Source: DATFWC01 sp045801465
GTDB taxonomy: Bacteria; Pseudomonadota; Alphaproteobacteria; Rhizobiales; Xanthobacteraceae
Length of the DNA: 12,480 nt
Direction of reading: 5' to 3'
Assembly: GCA_045801465.1 (NCBI GenBank)
Contig: JBJMSU010000213.1
Location: forward strand, 1-12,480
The notes under the pieces were generated by a model. The model searched no databases. It saw only the letters and a program-made list of their open reading frames with translations, and was not told the DNA's origin. The stretch's first letter is position 1, and each line of letters opens with the position of its first letter. Shown here piece after piece: positions 1-7,202 of the stretch. Position numbers and translations under genes: made by a program.

Positions 1-434
1 AGCAGCAGCGGCAGCCGCAAGGCGGTCATCCAGTCGAGCACCGTATGATCCGCATCGAGCGGCACCATGATGCCGCCGACGCCTTCGATGAGGAGCACAT
101 CACGACGCGCCGCCATGGCTTTGCGGCAAAACTCCACCAGCGCCGCAAAATCGAGGCTGAGACCCTCCCGTTGCGCGGCGGAAGCGGGCGAGAGCGGCGC
201 GCGGAAGCGCCACGGCGAGATGTTGGCAATCTCCGCCTCGGTGGTCGGCCGGCCGAGCGCCGACAGCAGGACGCCGGGGTCGGTGGATGCGGCGGTCGCC
301 GGATCAAATCCGCTCACCACCGGTTTGAGGACGTCGACCGCGCGGCCTTTTGCGATGAGGTGAGATGCGAGACCGGCGGTGACGAACGTCTTGCCGACGT
401 CGGTACCCGTCGCGGTGACGAACAGTGCGGTCAT
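1..434 (-). CDS. bioD: Dethiobiotin synthetase BioD (C-terminal part beyond window)
   Basis: ATP-dependent closure of the ureido ring: 7,8-diaminopelargonate plus CO2 gives dethiobiotin, the penultimate biotin step, in the cytoplasm. The reading frame is open from ATG at 434-432 to the left edge, giving about 144 residues of a family usually 210-240 long, so the C-terminal third is missing. Visible features are the N-terminal P-loop GTDVGKT (residues 10-16), the substrate-binding KPVVSG (37-42), the APLSPASAA stretch (79-87) and the Mg/ATP-site motif IEGVGG (116-121) with Glu117. It follows bioF on the same strand with 3 nt between bioF TGA and this ATG, so the two are very probably one transcript and translationally linked. 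Identity is secure from the motifs and the neighbours. Confidence 0.95.
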   Translation of the reverse strand, partial: MTALFVTATGTDVGKTFVTAGLASHLIAKGRAVDVLKPVVSGFDPATAASTDPGVLLSALGRPTTEAEIANISPWRFRAPLSPASAAQREGLSLDFAALVEFCRKAMAARRDVLLIEGVGGIMVPLDADHTVLDWMTALRLPLL

Positions 435-437
435 TGC

Positions 438-1643
438 TCACCGCGCCAGAATGCGCGTGCGCACGAGCTCCGCCAAACGTTGGATTTCGCCGTCCGGGTG
501 CAGAGCGCTGAAGGACAAGCGCAGCCGGGCGGTGCCTTCCGCCACCGTCGGCGGCCGGATTGCCACGGCGAGAAAACCCTCCTCAAGCAGCAGCCGCGAG
601 GCCGCGAGCGCCGCCTCGGCGCTTCCGATCATGACCGGCACAATGGGACTCTCCGCCTCCGGCAGTCCCGCCATGTGCGTGAATGCCTTGGCCTTGGCGA
701 GGGGCCGTGCCGCATAGGCGGGCTCGCGTTCGATCAGATCGAGCGCCGCAATGGCGGCGGCGGCAAGCGCCGCGGGCAGGCCGGTTGAATAGATCAGCGT
801 CCGCGCGCGGTTGTGCATGAGGTCGATGACCGGCCGTGAGGCGCACAGGTAGGCTCCATAGCCGCCGACCGCCTTCGACAGCGTGCCCATCTGCAGCGCC
901 ACCTCGGCTTTCTTAGCCGTCGCAAAGGTCGAGCCACGGCCGTTCCCGAGGACGCCAAGGCCGTGCGCATCATCCGACATCAGCCAGGCGTCGAACCGCG
1001 ACGCCAGCGCGGCGAGCCGGGGCACGGGGGCCAGATCGCCATCCATGGAAAAGACGCCCTCGGTGGCGATCAGGACGTGCCGGTGGCGCCCGCGATGCTC
1101 CACCAGCAGGGCTTCGGCATGGCGCACGTCGTTGTGACGAAAGGCCAGCACCGTCCCCCGGGCGAGCCGGGCCCCCGCCCACAGGCAGGCGTGGGCGAGC
1201 TCATCGACCAGCACCAGGTCTTCGCGTCCGACCAGGGCCGGAATGATGCCGGCACTGGCGAGATAGCCGGACCCGAACACGCACGCCGCCTCGGTCTGCT
1301 TGAGCCGGGCGAGCCGCGCTTCCAGCTCGCCGAGCAGCGGGTGATTGCCGGTGACCAGGCGCGAGGCGCCGGCACCGACGCCGTGCCGCCGGATCGCCGC
1401 GATGGCGGCTTCCTTGACGGCCGGGTGTTGCGCGAGATTGAGATAATCGTTGCAGGAGAACGACAGGAGCCGGCGGCCATCGCGCGTCACCCACAGGCTG
1501 TCCGTGCGCGTGGTGTCGATGAGAGACCGGCGCAGGTGCACCCGCTCCAGTTCGGCGAGTTTGGCGCGCGCGAACTGGTCGAGCGAGGCGGCGGCGGCGG
1601 CCGCGTGGCCCCCGGCCAGATTGGGCTTCAACTGAGCGCGCAT
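438..1643 (-). CDS. bioF: 8-amino-7-oxononanoate synthase (KAPA synthase) BioF
   Basis: PLP enzyme of the alpha-oxoamine synthase family, condensing pimeloyl-ACP/CoA with L-alanine to 8-amino-7-oxononanoate. The protein is 401 residues from ATG at 1643; family members are usually 380-400. Seen in order: SFSCNDYLNL (61-70), the ring-stacking histidine in DELAHA (His151), TEGVFSMDGD (194-203), the PLP-phenol contact region SDDAHGLG (Asp224, His227), the Schiff-base lysine in GTLSKAVGG (Lys257), and IRPPTVAEGTARLR (362-375) near the C-terminus. The frame stays open upstream to 1751, but that extension runs into bioA, lacks family similarity and was not used. A Shine-Dalgarno is weak at the chosen start (AGGA about 14 nt upstream). 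bioD follows after 3 nt; bioA is divergent. Confidence 0.95.
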   Translation of the reverse strand: MRAQLKPNLAGGHAAAAAASLDQFARAKLAELERVHLRRSLIDTTRTDSLWVTRDGRRLLSFSCNDYLNLAQHPAVKEAAIAAIRRHGVGAGASRLVTGNHPLLGELEARLARLKQTEAACVFGSGYLASAGIIPALVGREDLVLVDELAHACLWAGARLARGTVLAFRHNDVRHAEALLVEHRGRHRHVLIATEGVFSMDGDLAPVPRLAALASRFDAWLMSDDAHGLGVLGNGRGSTFATAKKAEVALQMGTLSKAVGGYGAYLCASRPVIDLMHNRARTLIYSTGLPAALAAAAIAALDLIEREPAYAARPLAKAKAFTHMAGLPEAESPIVPVMIGSAEAALAASRLLLEEGFLAVAIRPPTVAEGTARLRLSFSALHPDGEIQRLAELVRTRILAR

Positions 1644-1701
1644 CGGGGTGACCGCGGTCCTGTCGCCATGCAAAAGTGTCCCAACGGGAGAAAAGCACCG
1701 A
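1644..1701. promoter_or_regulatory. bioF/bioA divergent intergenic region with a 10-bp palindrome
   Basis: The 58 nt between the divergent bioF and bioA starts must serve both directions unless promoters lie inside the coding regions. It contains a perfect palindrome GACCGCGGTC at 1650-1659, 6 nt upstream of the bioF ATG. I see no BioR-type TTATCTATAA box, which is the usual biotin operator in many alphaproteobacteria, and no clear -35/-10 pair. The bioA side carries GGGAG at 1686-1690, a loosely spaced Shine-Dalgarno for ATG 1702. The regulatory role of the palindrome is inference. Confidence 0.4.
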
Positions 1702-3009
1702 ATGTCCGGCACCGCCAGCGGTTTACCTGGCCTTTCGGGGCCGCAAGGCACGGCTGAACCCGCCTGGTATCGGGACGGCCAGGCCCACGTCTGGCTGCCC
1801 TACACGCAGATGAAGGTGGCCTCACGGCCGCTGCCGGTGGTCGCGACCGAGGGCAGCCGGATCGTGCTGGCCGACGGCCGCGTCCTGATCGACGGCATCG
1901 CTTCGTGGTGGACGGCATGTCACGGCTACAACCATCCTCATATCCGCGCGGCGGTGCAGCGCCAGCTCGAGGCCATGCCGCACGTCATGTTCGGTGGGCT
2001 GGTGCACGAGCCGGCGCTCACCCTGGCACGTCGGCTCACCGCGCTGCTGCCCGGCAATCTGACCCGCGTGTTCTTTTCCGAATCCGGGTCGGTCGCCGTC
2101 GAAGTCGCCATGAAGATGGCGCTCCAATACTGGATTAATGCCGGCATTCGCACGCGCCGCCGGTTCGTGGCGTTCACGGGCGGCTATCACGGCGATACCG
2201 CCGGCGCCATGGCGATCACCGATGCCATGCACGGCGAGCTGCGCCCCGTGCTGCCCGAGCACATCCTGGTTCCCCTGCCGCAGGACGAGGCGAGCACCGC
2301 GGCTTTTGACCTCGTGCTGGAGCGGCACGCCGAGGAGATCGCCGGCATCGTGGTCGAGCCGCTGGTCCAGGGGGCCGGCGGCATGCGGTTTCATGAACCG
2401 CACGTCCTGCGCCGCATTCGCGCCGCCGCCGATCGCTACGAAATCCTGCTGGTCTTCGATGAAATCTTCACCGGCTTCGGCCGCACCGGAACCCTGTTCG
2501 CGGCCGAGCGCGCCGGCGTCGTGCCGGATATCGTCACGCTGTCAAAAGCTCTGACCGGCGGCACGCTCCCGCTCGCCGTCACAATCGCTACCTCGAAGGT
2601 ATTCGACGCCTTCTGGTCCGACGATCCGGCGCACGCCCTCATGCATGGCCCGACCTATATGGCGAACGCGCTCGGCTGCGCTGCCGCCAACGCGTCGCTC
2701 GATCTTTTCGAGCGGGAGCCGCGGCTGGACCAGGTGCGAGCGATAGAAACGGCGCTGATCCGCGACCTCGCGCCGTGCCGCGACCTGCCGGGCGTCGTGG
2801 ACGTGCGGGTCAAAGGCGCGATCGGCGTGGTCGAGCTCGACCGCATCGACGATCTCGACCGCCTGCGCCGCCATTTCGTTGGCGCCGGCGTATTCATCCG
2901 GCCGTTCGGCTCGGTGATCTATCTGACGCCGGCCTTCACTATTGCGGAGGAAGACTTGGCCGCGCTGACCCGCGCGGTTTTCGAGGTGCTGCGCGAGCAG
3001 AAATGCTAG
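1702..3009 (+). CDS. bioA: Adenosylmethionine-8-amino-7-oxononanoate aminotransferase BioA
   Basis: Class III PLP aminotransferase that uses S-adenosylmethionine as amino donor to turn KAPA into 7,8-diaminopelargonate, the step between BioF and BioD. The protein is 435 residues from ATG 1702 (family about 420-430). Seen: VWLPYTQM (30-37), SWWTACHGYNHPH (68-80), SESGSVAVE (126-134), GGYHGDTAGAMA (160-171), the PLP-binding aspartate in VFDEIFTGFGRTG (Asp253), the Schiff-base lysine in TLSKALTGGTLPL (Lys282), and HGPTYMANALGCAAANASL (315-333), typical of BioA rather than other class III enzymes. A GTG at 1648 in frame would add 18 unconserved residues; ATG 1702 is preferred because GGGAG lies about 11 nt before it. 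The stop TAG (3007-3009) overlaps the rimO stop on the other strand. Confidence 0.95.
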   Translation: MSGTASGLPGLSGPQGTAEPAWYRDGQAHVWLPYTQMKVASRPLPVVATEGSRIVLADGRVLIDGIASWWTACHGYNHPHIRAAVQRQLEAMPHVMFGGLVHEPALTLARRLTALLPGNLTRVFFSESGSVAVEVAMKMALQYWINAGIRTRRRFVAFTGGYHGDTAGAMAITDAMHGELRPVLPEHILVPLPQDEASTAAFDLVLERHAEEIAGIVVEPLVQGAGGMRFHEPHVLRRIRAAADRYEILLVFDEIFTGFGRTGTLFAAERAGVVPDIVTLSKALTGGTLPLAVTIATSKVFDAFWSDDPAHALMHGPTYMANALGCAAANASLDLFEREPRLDQVRAIETALIRDLAPCRDLPGVVDVRVKGAIGVVELDRIDDLDRLRRHFVGAGVFIRPFGSVIYLTPAFTIAEEDLAALTRAVFEVLREQKC

Positions 3010-4403
3010 AAACCCACCGCCGTAGCGTGCAGGTCGTAGGCGTCGGCACGGTCGATCTTGACCGTCGCGATCTCGCCGACGCGCAGCGGCCGGCGGCCCG
3101 TCACATGCACGAGGCCGTCGATTTCCGGCGCGTCGCCCTCGCTGCGGCCCTTGGCGAAGTCAGGGCCGAGCTCGTCGATGATGACCTTGATCCTCTTGCC
3201 GACCTTGCGCTTGAGACGTTTGATCGAGATCGTCCGCTGGCGTTGCATGAAACGATGCCAGCGCTCCTCCTTGACATGGTCAGGGACAGGTTCGCCCAGG
3301 TTATTGGCGGCCGCGCCTTCGACCGGCTCGTAGCGGAAGCAGCCCACGCGATCGAGCTGAGCCTCGTCGAGCCAATCGAGAAGCAGGGCAAAATCCTCCT
3401 CGGTTTCACCCGGAAACCCGACGATGAAGGTGGAGCGGATGGTCAGCTCCGGACAGATTTGCCGCCATTGCGCGATGCGCTCCAAAGTCTGCGCCTGCAT
3501 GGCGGGGCGGCGCATGCGCTTGAGGACCTCCGGGCTCGCATGCTGGAACGGAATGTCGAGATAGGGAAGGATCTTGCCGTCCGCCATCAGCGGGATGACG
3601 GCATCGACGTGCGGATAGGGATAAACATAGTGCAGGCGGACCCAGGCGCCGAGCTCGCCCAGCTCACGAGCGAGCTCGATGAAGCGCGCCCGCACGTCGC
3701 GGCCTCTCCACTGGCTGGCGGCATATCTCAGGTCCACGCCATAGGCCGAGGTGTCCTGGGAAATGACCAGGAGCTCCTTCACGCCGGCCGCCACCAGCCG
3801 TTCGGCTTCGCGCAGAACTTCGGCAAGCGGCCGCGAGACCAAGTCGCCGCGTAATTTCGGGATGATGCAAAAACTGCACCGATTGTTGCAACCTTCTGAA
3901 ATCTTTAAATAAGAATAGTGGCGCGGCGTGAGCTTGATGCCCGTTTCCGGCACCAGGTCGAGAAACGGCGCGTGGCGCGGCGGGACGGCTTCGTGGACGG
4001 CGGCGAGCACGCTTTCGTATTGCTGCGGGCCGGTCACCGCCAGCACGTTGGGATAATGCGCCGTGATCTTCTCCGGCTCCGCGCCCATGCAGCCGGTGAC
4101 GATGACCTTCCCGTTCTCGTTCATGGCTTCGCCGATCGCCGCAAGCGACTCCGCCTGCGCGCTATCGAGAAACCCGCAGGTGTTGACGATCACCACGTCC
4201 GCGCCGTGGTGCTTGCGCACCAGGGCATAACCTTCTGCACGTAAACGCGTCACGATGCGCTCGGAATCGACGAGCGCCTTGGGACAGCCGAGCGAAACGA
4301 AGCTCACTTGCGGCGGACGCGCGCCTGTGCGCTCCGGTTCATTCCCGGCCGGGGCGGGAGCATCGAGGCTCGCGCGAACGGGTGCCAAAGGGGTGGCGGA
4401 CAT
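3006..4403 (-). CDS. rimO: Ribosomal protein S12 methylthiotransferase RimO
   Basis: Radical-SAM enzyme that adds a methylthio group to the conserved Asp of ribosomal protein S12. The protein is 465 residues from ATG 4403 (E. coli RimO is 441). It shows the MTTase/RimO architecture: N-terminal UPF0004 domain with three cluster cysteines, VSLGCPKALVDSE (Cys40), NTCGFLDSA (Cys76) and GCMGAEPEKI (Cys105); then the radical-SAM motif CNNRCSFC (Cys172, Cys176, Cys179) followed by IIPKLRG; then a C-terminal TRAM domain ending in HVTGRRPLRVGE and TVKIDRADAYDL. The LGCPKALVDSE and IIPKLRG forms separate RimO from MiaB. An in-frame TTG at 4544 would add 47 residues without family similarity and was rejected; no strong Shine-Dalgarno precedes ATG 4403. 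It converges on bioA and diverges from manC. Confidence 0.95.
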   Translation of the reverse strand: MSATPLAPVRASLDAPAPAGNEPERTGARPPQVSFVSLGCPKALVDSERIVTRLRAEGYALVRKHHGADVVIVNTCGFLDSAQAESLAAIGEAMNENGKVIVTGCMGAEPEKITAHYPNVLAVTGPQQYESVLAAVHEAVPPRHAPFLDLVPETGIKLTPRHYSYLKISEGCNNRCSFCIIPKLRGDLVSRPLAEVLREAERLVAAGVKELLVISQDTSAYGVDLRYAASQWRGRDVRARFIELARELGELGAWVRLHYVYPYPHVDAVIPLMADGKILPYLDIPFQHASPEVLKRMRRPAMQAQTLERIAQWRQICPELTIRSTFIVGFPGETEEDFALLLDWLDEAQLDRVGCFRYEPVEGAAANNLGEPVPDHVKEERWHRFMQRQRTISIKRLKRKVGKRIKVIIDELGPDFAKGRSEGDAPEIDGLVHVTGRRPLRVGEIATVKIDRADAYDLHATAVGF

Positions 4404-4650
4404 GGTTCGTATGTGCGGTTCGAATTGCCGGCCGCCGCAGACCGTGCATCGGACGCGAACGTCTCTGGCCCGCCAGAGCAATAACGGGTCGCATCCATCC
4501 AGGCGGCGCTCCGTTGTATGGCCTATATTCGGCCCGAATGACAAGACGCAAGGCTGTCATAAGCCAAGGCGCCGTAGAGCCTTTGTGCCAAAAGGGAGCA
4601 GAGCGCCTCAATCTCGTTTACGAAATCACCAGTCATTTGGGTGGTTCGGC

Positions 4651-4678
4651 TTGCCGGCGGGCGCTAACGGGCGATAAC
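4651..4678 (+). promoter_or_regulatory. manC: Candidate sigma70-type promoter for manC
   Basis: TTGCCG at 4651-4656 and GATAAC at 4673-4678 are separated by 16 nt, placing a start of transcription near 4685 and giving a leader of about 20 nt before the TTG start at 4707. Matches to consensus are partial (4 of 6 at each box), so this is a candidate only. Confidence 0.25.
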
Positions 4679-4692
4679 ACTCCGAGTCGACC

Positions 4693-4697
4693 GAGGG
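4693..4697 (+). promoter_or_regulatory. manC: Ribosome-binding site deciding the TTG start of manC
   Basis: GAGGG at 4693-4697 lies 9 nt before TTG at 4707. This supports the rare TTG initiation codon, because the protein from there (MTSSRITPVLLAGGSGTRLW) begins exactly where the family does and no ATG or GTG lies in frame between the site and the nucleotide-binding motif. Confidence 0.6.
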
Positions 4698-4706
4698 CCG
4701 TCTCTT

Positions 4707-6125
4707 TTGACCAGTTCGCGCATCACTCCTGTCTTGCTTGCAGGCGGCTCCGGCACGCGGCTGTGGCCGGTATCGCGCGACACCATGCCCAAGCAGTTTC
4801 TGCCCCTCATCGGCCATCATTCGACCTACCAGCAGGCGCTGCTGCGGGTTGCCGACGCCGAATTGTTCGCACCGCCCCTGGTGATGACGTCTGCCGATTT
4901 CCGTTTCTTTGCCCGCCGCCAGGCAGAGGAGCTCGGCATCGACGCCACGATCATCCTGGAGCCGGAGCGCCGCGACTCAGGCCCGGCGATTGCCGCCGCC
5001 GCGGTCCTGGCGCGGCAACGCGATCCCCAGGCGGTGGTGCTGACCCTTGCGGCCGACCATGTCATCCTCGACACGGATCTCTTTCGCGGCGCGGCGCGTG
5101 CCGGTCGCGAGGCCGCTCTGGCCGGCCATATCGTCACCTTCGGGCTCAAGCCCACGGAGCCGAGAACGAGCTACGGCTATATTCGGCGCGGCGCGGCTCT
5201 GGGCTTCGACGGCGTCAGTGCGGTGGCGGGCTTTGTCGAGAAGCCGGATCCGGCGACCGCGGCGCGCTACGTCGCCGAAGGCTACTTGTGGAACTCGGGC
5301 AATTTCCTGTTCCGCGTGCACGACTTGCTGTCCGAATTGACCAGCTTCGAGCCCGCGATGGTGCCGGCGGTGGAGGCGGCCGTCGCGCAGGCGGTGCCGG
5401 ATCTCGGGTTCCTGCGGCTCGCGCCCGGCCCGTTTGCCGAAACGCCAAAGCGGTCGATCGACTACGCCGTCATGGAGAAGACACGTCGCGCCGCCGTGGT
5501 GGAAGGGCGTTTCCGCTGGTCGGACATCGGTAGCTGGGACGCCGTCTACGCCGTGTCCAAACAGGATTCGAGCGGCAACGCGCTGTATGGGCCGGCGGTC
5601 GCGCGCGACGCCCGGAACTGCCTCGTTCATGCCGAAGACAGGATCGCGACGGTCGTCGGTGTCGAGGACCTCATCGTGGTAACGACGGCGGATGCGGTCC
5701 TGGTGCTGCCGCGGTCGCGCGCCGAGGAGGTCAAGGACCTTGTCGCCGAGCTGAAGGCGCAGGGACGTCCGGAGGCGAGCACGCATCCGCGGGTTTACCG
5801 GCCCTGGGGTCACTACGAGGGGGTCGATTCCGGCGAACGGTTCCAGGTCAAGCGCATCGTGGTCGTGCCAGGCTGTGCCCTGTCGTTGCAGCGACACATC
5901 CATCGCGCCGAGCATTGGGTGGTGGTGCGCGGCACCGCCGAGGTGACGGTCGGCGAGGAAAAAAAGATCGTGCACGAGAACGAGTCGATCTTCATTCCCA
6001 TCGGAGCGGTCCACCGGTTGGCTAATCCCGGCAAGATCCCGCTCGAATTGATCGAGGTGCAGACCGGCAGCTATCTCGGCGAAGATGATATTGTCAGGCT
6101 CGACGACGCTTACGGCCGCGGCTGA
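4707..6125 (+). CDS. manC: Mannose-1-phosphate guanylyltransferase / mannose-6-phosphate isomerase, bifunctional (ManC/AlgA/XanB type)
   Basis: Makes GDP-mannose from mannose-1-phosphate and GTP, and through its C-terminal cupin domain interconverts fructose-6-phosphate and mannose-6-phosphate; cytoplasmic precursor supply for mannose, GDP-rhamnose or fucose in surface glycans. The protein is 472 residues, the full length of the bifunctional family (about 470-480). N-terminal nucleotidyltransferase domain: LLAGGSGTRLWPVSR (10-24), the FVEKP motif (176-180), LWNSGNF (194-200) and WSDIGSWDAV (271-280). C-terminal type II isomerase domain: RPWGHYE (365-371), cupin motif HIHRAEHW with metal-ligand candidates His397, His399 and Glu402, then IPIGAVHRLANPG with His436. 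Start is TTG with a good Shine-Dalgarno. It is first in the rightward polysaccharide run; phosphomannomutase is not in the window. Confidence 0.93.
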   Translation: MTSSRITPVLLAGGSGTRLWPVSRDTMPKQFLPLIGHHSTYQQALLRVADAELFAPPLVMTSADFRFFARRQAEELGIDATIILEPERRDSGPAIAAAAVLARQRDPQAVVLTLAADHVILDTDLFRGAARAGREAALAGHIVTFGLKPTEPRTSYGYIRRGAALGFDGVSAVAGFVEKPDPATAARYVAEGYLWNSGNFLFRVHDLLSELTSFEPAMVPAVEAAVAQAVPDLGFLRLAPGPFAETPKRSIDYAVMEKTRRAAVVEGRFRWSDIGSWDAVYAVSKQDSSGNALYGPAVARDARNCLVHAEDRIATVVGVEDLIVVTTADAVLVLPRSRAEEVKDLVAELKAQGRPEASTHPRVYRPWGHYEGVDSGERFQVKRIVVVPGCALSLQRHIHRAEHWVVVRGTAEVTVGEEKKIVHENESIFIPIGAVHRLANPGKIPLELIEVQTGSYLGEDDIVRLDDAYGRG

Positions 6126-6146
6126 TCTCGCCGGTCTCGCACCATG

Positions 6147-6225
6147 GCTAGTGCCGCCGATTTGAAGTTCCTACAGCGGTTGCCGCAAGCTCGTTTAGGA
6201 ACTTCAAATCGAAAGCGGCACTAGC
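6147..6225. repeat. Imperfect inverted repeat, Rhizobiales-type intergenic palindrome
   Basis: The left arm (6147-6173) reads GCTAGTGCCG then CGATTTGAAGTTCCTA; the right arm (6196-6225) is its reverse complement with 3 extra bases between the two blocks. The 22-nt loop holds a small inner hairpin GCGG-ttg-CCGC (6176-6186). No T-run follows, so it is not a classic intrinsic terminator, although it sits 21 nt after the manC stop. I recall very similar CTAGTGCCGC...GAAGTTC palindromes scattered between genes in Bradyrhizobium-like genomes; this recollection was not searched. Confidence 0.8.
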
Positions 6226-6237
6226 AGCATAGAGTTG

Positions 6238-6313
6238 CCAGTGCCCCTATGTTTCCGAAGTTCGTGTCAGAAGGTGCTGCGATGTATCACGAACTTCGGA
6301 AGCGGGGCACTGG
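6238..6313. repeat. Second, different inverted repeat covering the glycosyltransferase start
   Basis: The left arm is CCAGTGCCCC (6238-6247) then TCCGAAGTTCGTG (6254-6266); the right arm is CACGAACTTCGGA (6288-6300) then GGGGCACTGG (6304-6313). These give 13 and 10 perfectly paired bases with a small asymmetric internal loop, and the terminal loop is 21 nt (6267-6287). Order and spacing of the blocks (AGTGCC..., then ...GAAGTTC) parallel the repeat 12 nt upstream, so the two look like variants of one element class. The right arm is coding sequence of the next gene and the loop contains its Shine-Dalgarno and start codon. Confidence 0.8.
6269..6274 (+). promoter_or_regulatory. Ribosome-binding site deciding the start of the family 2 glycosyltransferase
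   Basis: AGAAGG (6269-6274) is 7 nt before ATG 6282. The earlier in-frame ATG at 6249 has no purine-rich site before it (the preceding bases are CCAGTGCCCCT) and lies inside the left arm of the inverted repeat, so 6282 is the better start. Confidence 0.6.
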
Positions 6314-7202
6314 ACTGATCTCCGTCATCACCACGACCTTCGACCGCGAGGACGCGCTCGATGCGGTGCTCCGCGGCCTGTCGCGCCAGAGCGACCGCGC
6401 GTTCGAGGTCGTGATCGCCGATGACGGATCGGGGCCGGGAACGGCACGATTGATAAAGGATTGGATCTCGCGGCTCGGTGTTTCGCTGAGCCATGTGTGG
6501 CAGGAGCATCGCGGCTTTCGCGCTGCGGCGGTACGCAACCGAGCGATTCGCGCCAGCCATGGCAGCTACTGCATTTTTCTCGACGGCGACTGTATTCCCC
6601 GATCCGATTTCATCGCCGCGCACCGCAGCTTGGCGGAGCCCGGATGGTTCGTTGCGGGACATCGAATTCTTCTCTCCCGCGCCTTGACCGGCGAGGTGCT
6701 GCGCGATCGCCTCGAACCGGAAACCTGGCGCTTCGGCGCCTTCGTCCGACGCCGGCTGCGCGGCGAGGTCAATCGCCTGATGCCGCTCTTCCATCTGCCG
6801 CTCGGCCCAGCGCGCAAGACTCACGCGCGCAGTTGGCACGGCTGCCGCTCGTGCAATCTCGCGGTCTGGCGCTCCGATCTCGATCGCGTGGATGGCTTCG
6901 ATGCCTCCTATACCGGCTGGGGCAAGGAGGATTCCGACCTGGTGGTGCGCCTTCTGCATGCCGGCGTTCGGCGCAAGGACGGACGTTTTGCCACCGGAGT
7001 CCTGCATCTGTGGCATCCCGAGGCTGATCGCTCGCAGCTGCCGCACAACGAGGCCAGGCTTGGCAACGTTCTCGGCAGCGATCACGTCCGCGCCGACTGC
7101 GGAATCTCGCAATGCGACCTTGCCAATGAGTCGGGCAGCATGGAGCGTCCCCGCGCCGGAACTAACGCGACGACCGCCCACTCAGCCGGAACCGGGCAAT
7201 GA
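6282..7202 (+). CDS. Family 2 glycosyltransferase with GT7-like C-terminal region
   Basis: GT-A fold glycosyltransferase, probably cytoplasmic or membrane-peripheral, adding one sugar of the lipid-linked glycan; donor and acceptor cannot be read from sequence. The protein is 306 residues from ATG 6282. Seen: SVITTTFDRED (14-24), the donor-binding IADDGSG (45-51), the metal-site FLDGDC (99-104), and SYTGWGKEDSDLVVRLLHAG (209-228), whose WGKED resembles the catalytic WGGED of chondroitin-polymerase-like and GT7-C proteins. Arg/Lys-rich stretches around 157-182 may favour membrane contact. The last 25 residues are polar and low in complexity. No transmembrane segment is evident. The N-terminal dozen residues are encoded by the right arm of an inverted repeat. 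Its stop overlaps the next start as ATGA (7199-7202), implying translational coupling with the ligase gene. Confidence 0.88.
   Translation: MYHELRKRGTGLISVITTTFDREDALDAVLRGLSRQSDRAFEVVIADDGSGPGTARLIKDWISRLGVSLSHVWQEHRGFRAAAVRNRAIRASHGSYCIFLDGDCIPRSDFIAAHRSLAEPGWFVAGHRILLSRALTGEVLRDRLEPETWRFGAFVRRRLRGEVNRLMPLFHLPLGPARKTHARSWHGCRSCNLAVWRSDLDRVDGFDASYTGWGKEDSDLVVRLLHAGVRRKDGRFATGVLHLWHPEADRSQLPHNEARLGNVLGSDHVRADCGISQCDLANESGSMERPRAGTNATTAHSAGTGQ

Larger units (their letters stand above)
4404..4706. other. rimO/manC divergent intergenic region (303 nt)
   Basis: There is no convincing gene here; translated frames crossing it resemble no family I recognise, and the base composition is visibly less GC-rich than the flanking genes. 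It must hold promoters for both directions. A short inverted repeat ATTCGG-c-CCGAAT lies at 4527-4539. On the minus strand TTGTCA (4544-4539) and CATACA (4520-4515), 18 nt apart, form a weak candidate rimO promoter with the inverted repeat in its spacer. A candidate manC promoter is listed separately. No tRNA or terminator is evident. Confidence 0.5.

Noticed and set aside
1644..1751. N-terminal extension of bioF by 36 residues
   Set aside because: It would run across the intergenic region into bioA and has no similarity to BioF proteins, which begin near the chosen ATG.
4404..4544. N-terminal extension of rimO by 47 residues from TTG 4544
   Set aside because: The family domain starts well after ATG 4403, and the extension contains the candidate promoter and inverted repeat.
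4382..5533. 383-codon plus-strand frame starting opposite the rimO 5' end and running through manC
   Set aside because: It overlaps manC in another frame, is rich in Arg and Gly, and matches no family; only its part over the intergenic gap is unexplained, and that part shows no family similarity or ribosome-binding site.
6147..6225. Intrinsic terminator after manC
   Set aside because: The stem is long and imperfect with a 22-nt loop and no following T-run; it fits a repetitive palindromic element better.
6249..6281. Upstream ATG start for the family 2 glycosyltransferase
   Set aside because: No ribosome-binding site precedes it and it lies within a repeat arm; ATG 6282 has AGAAGG at 7 nt spacing.
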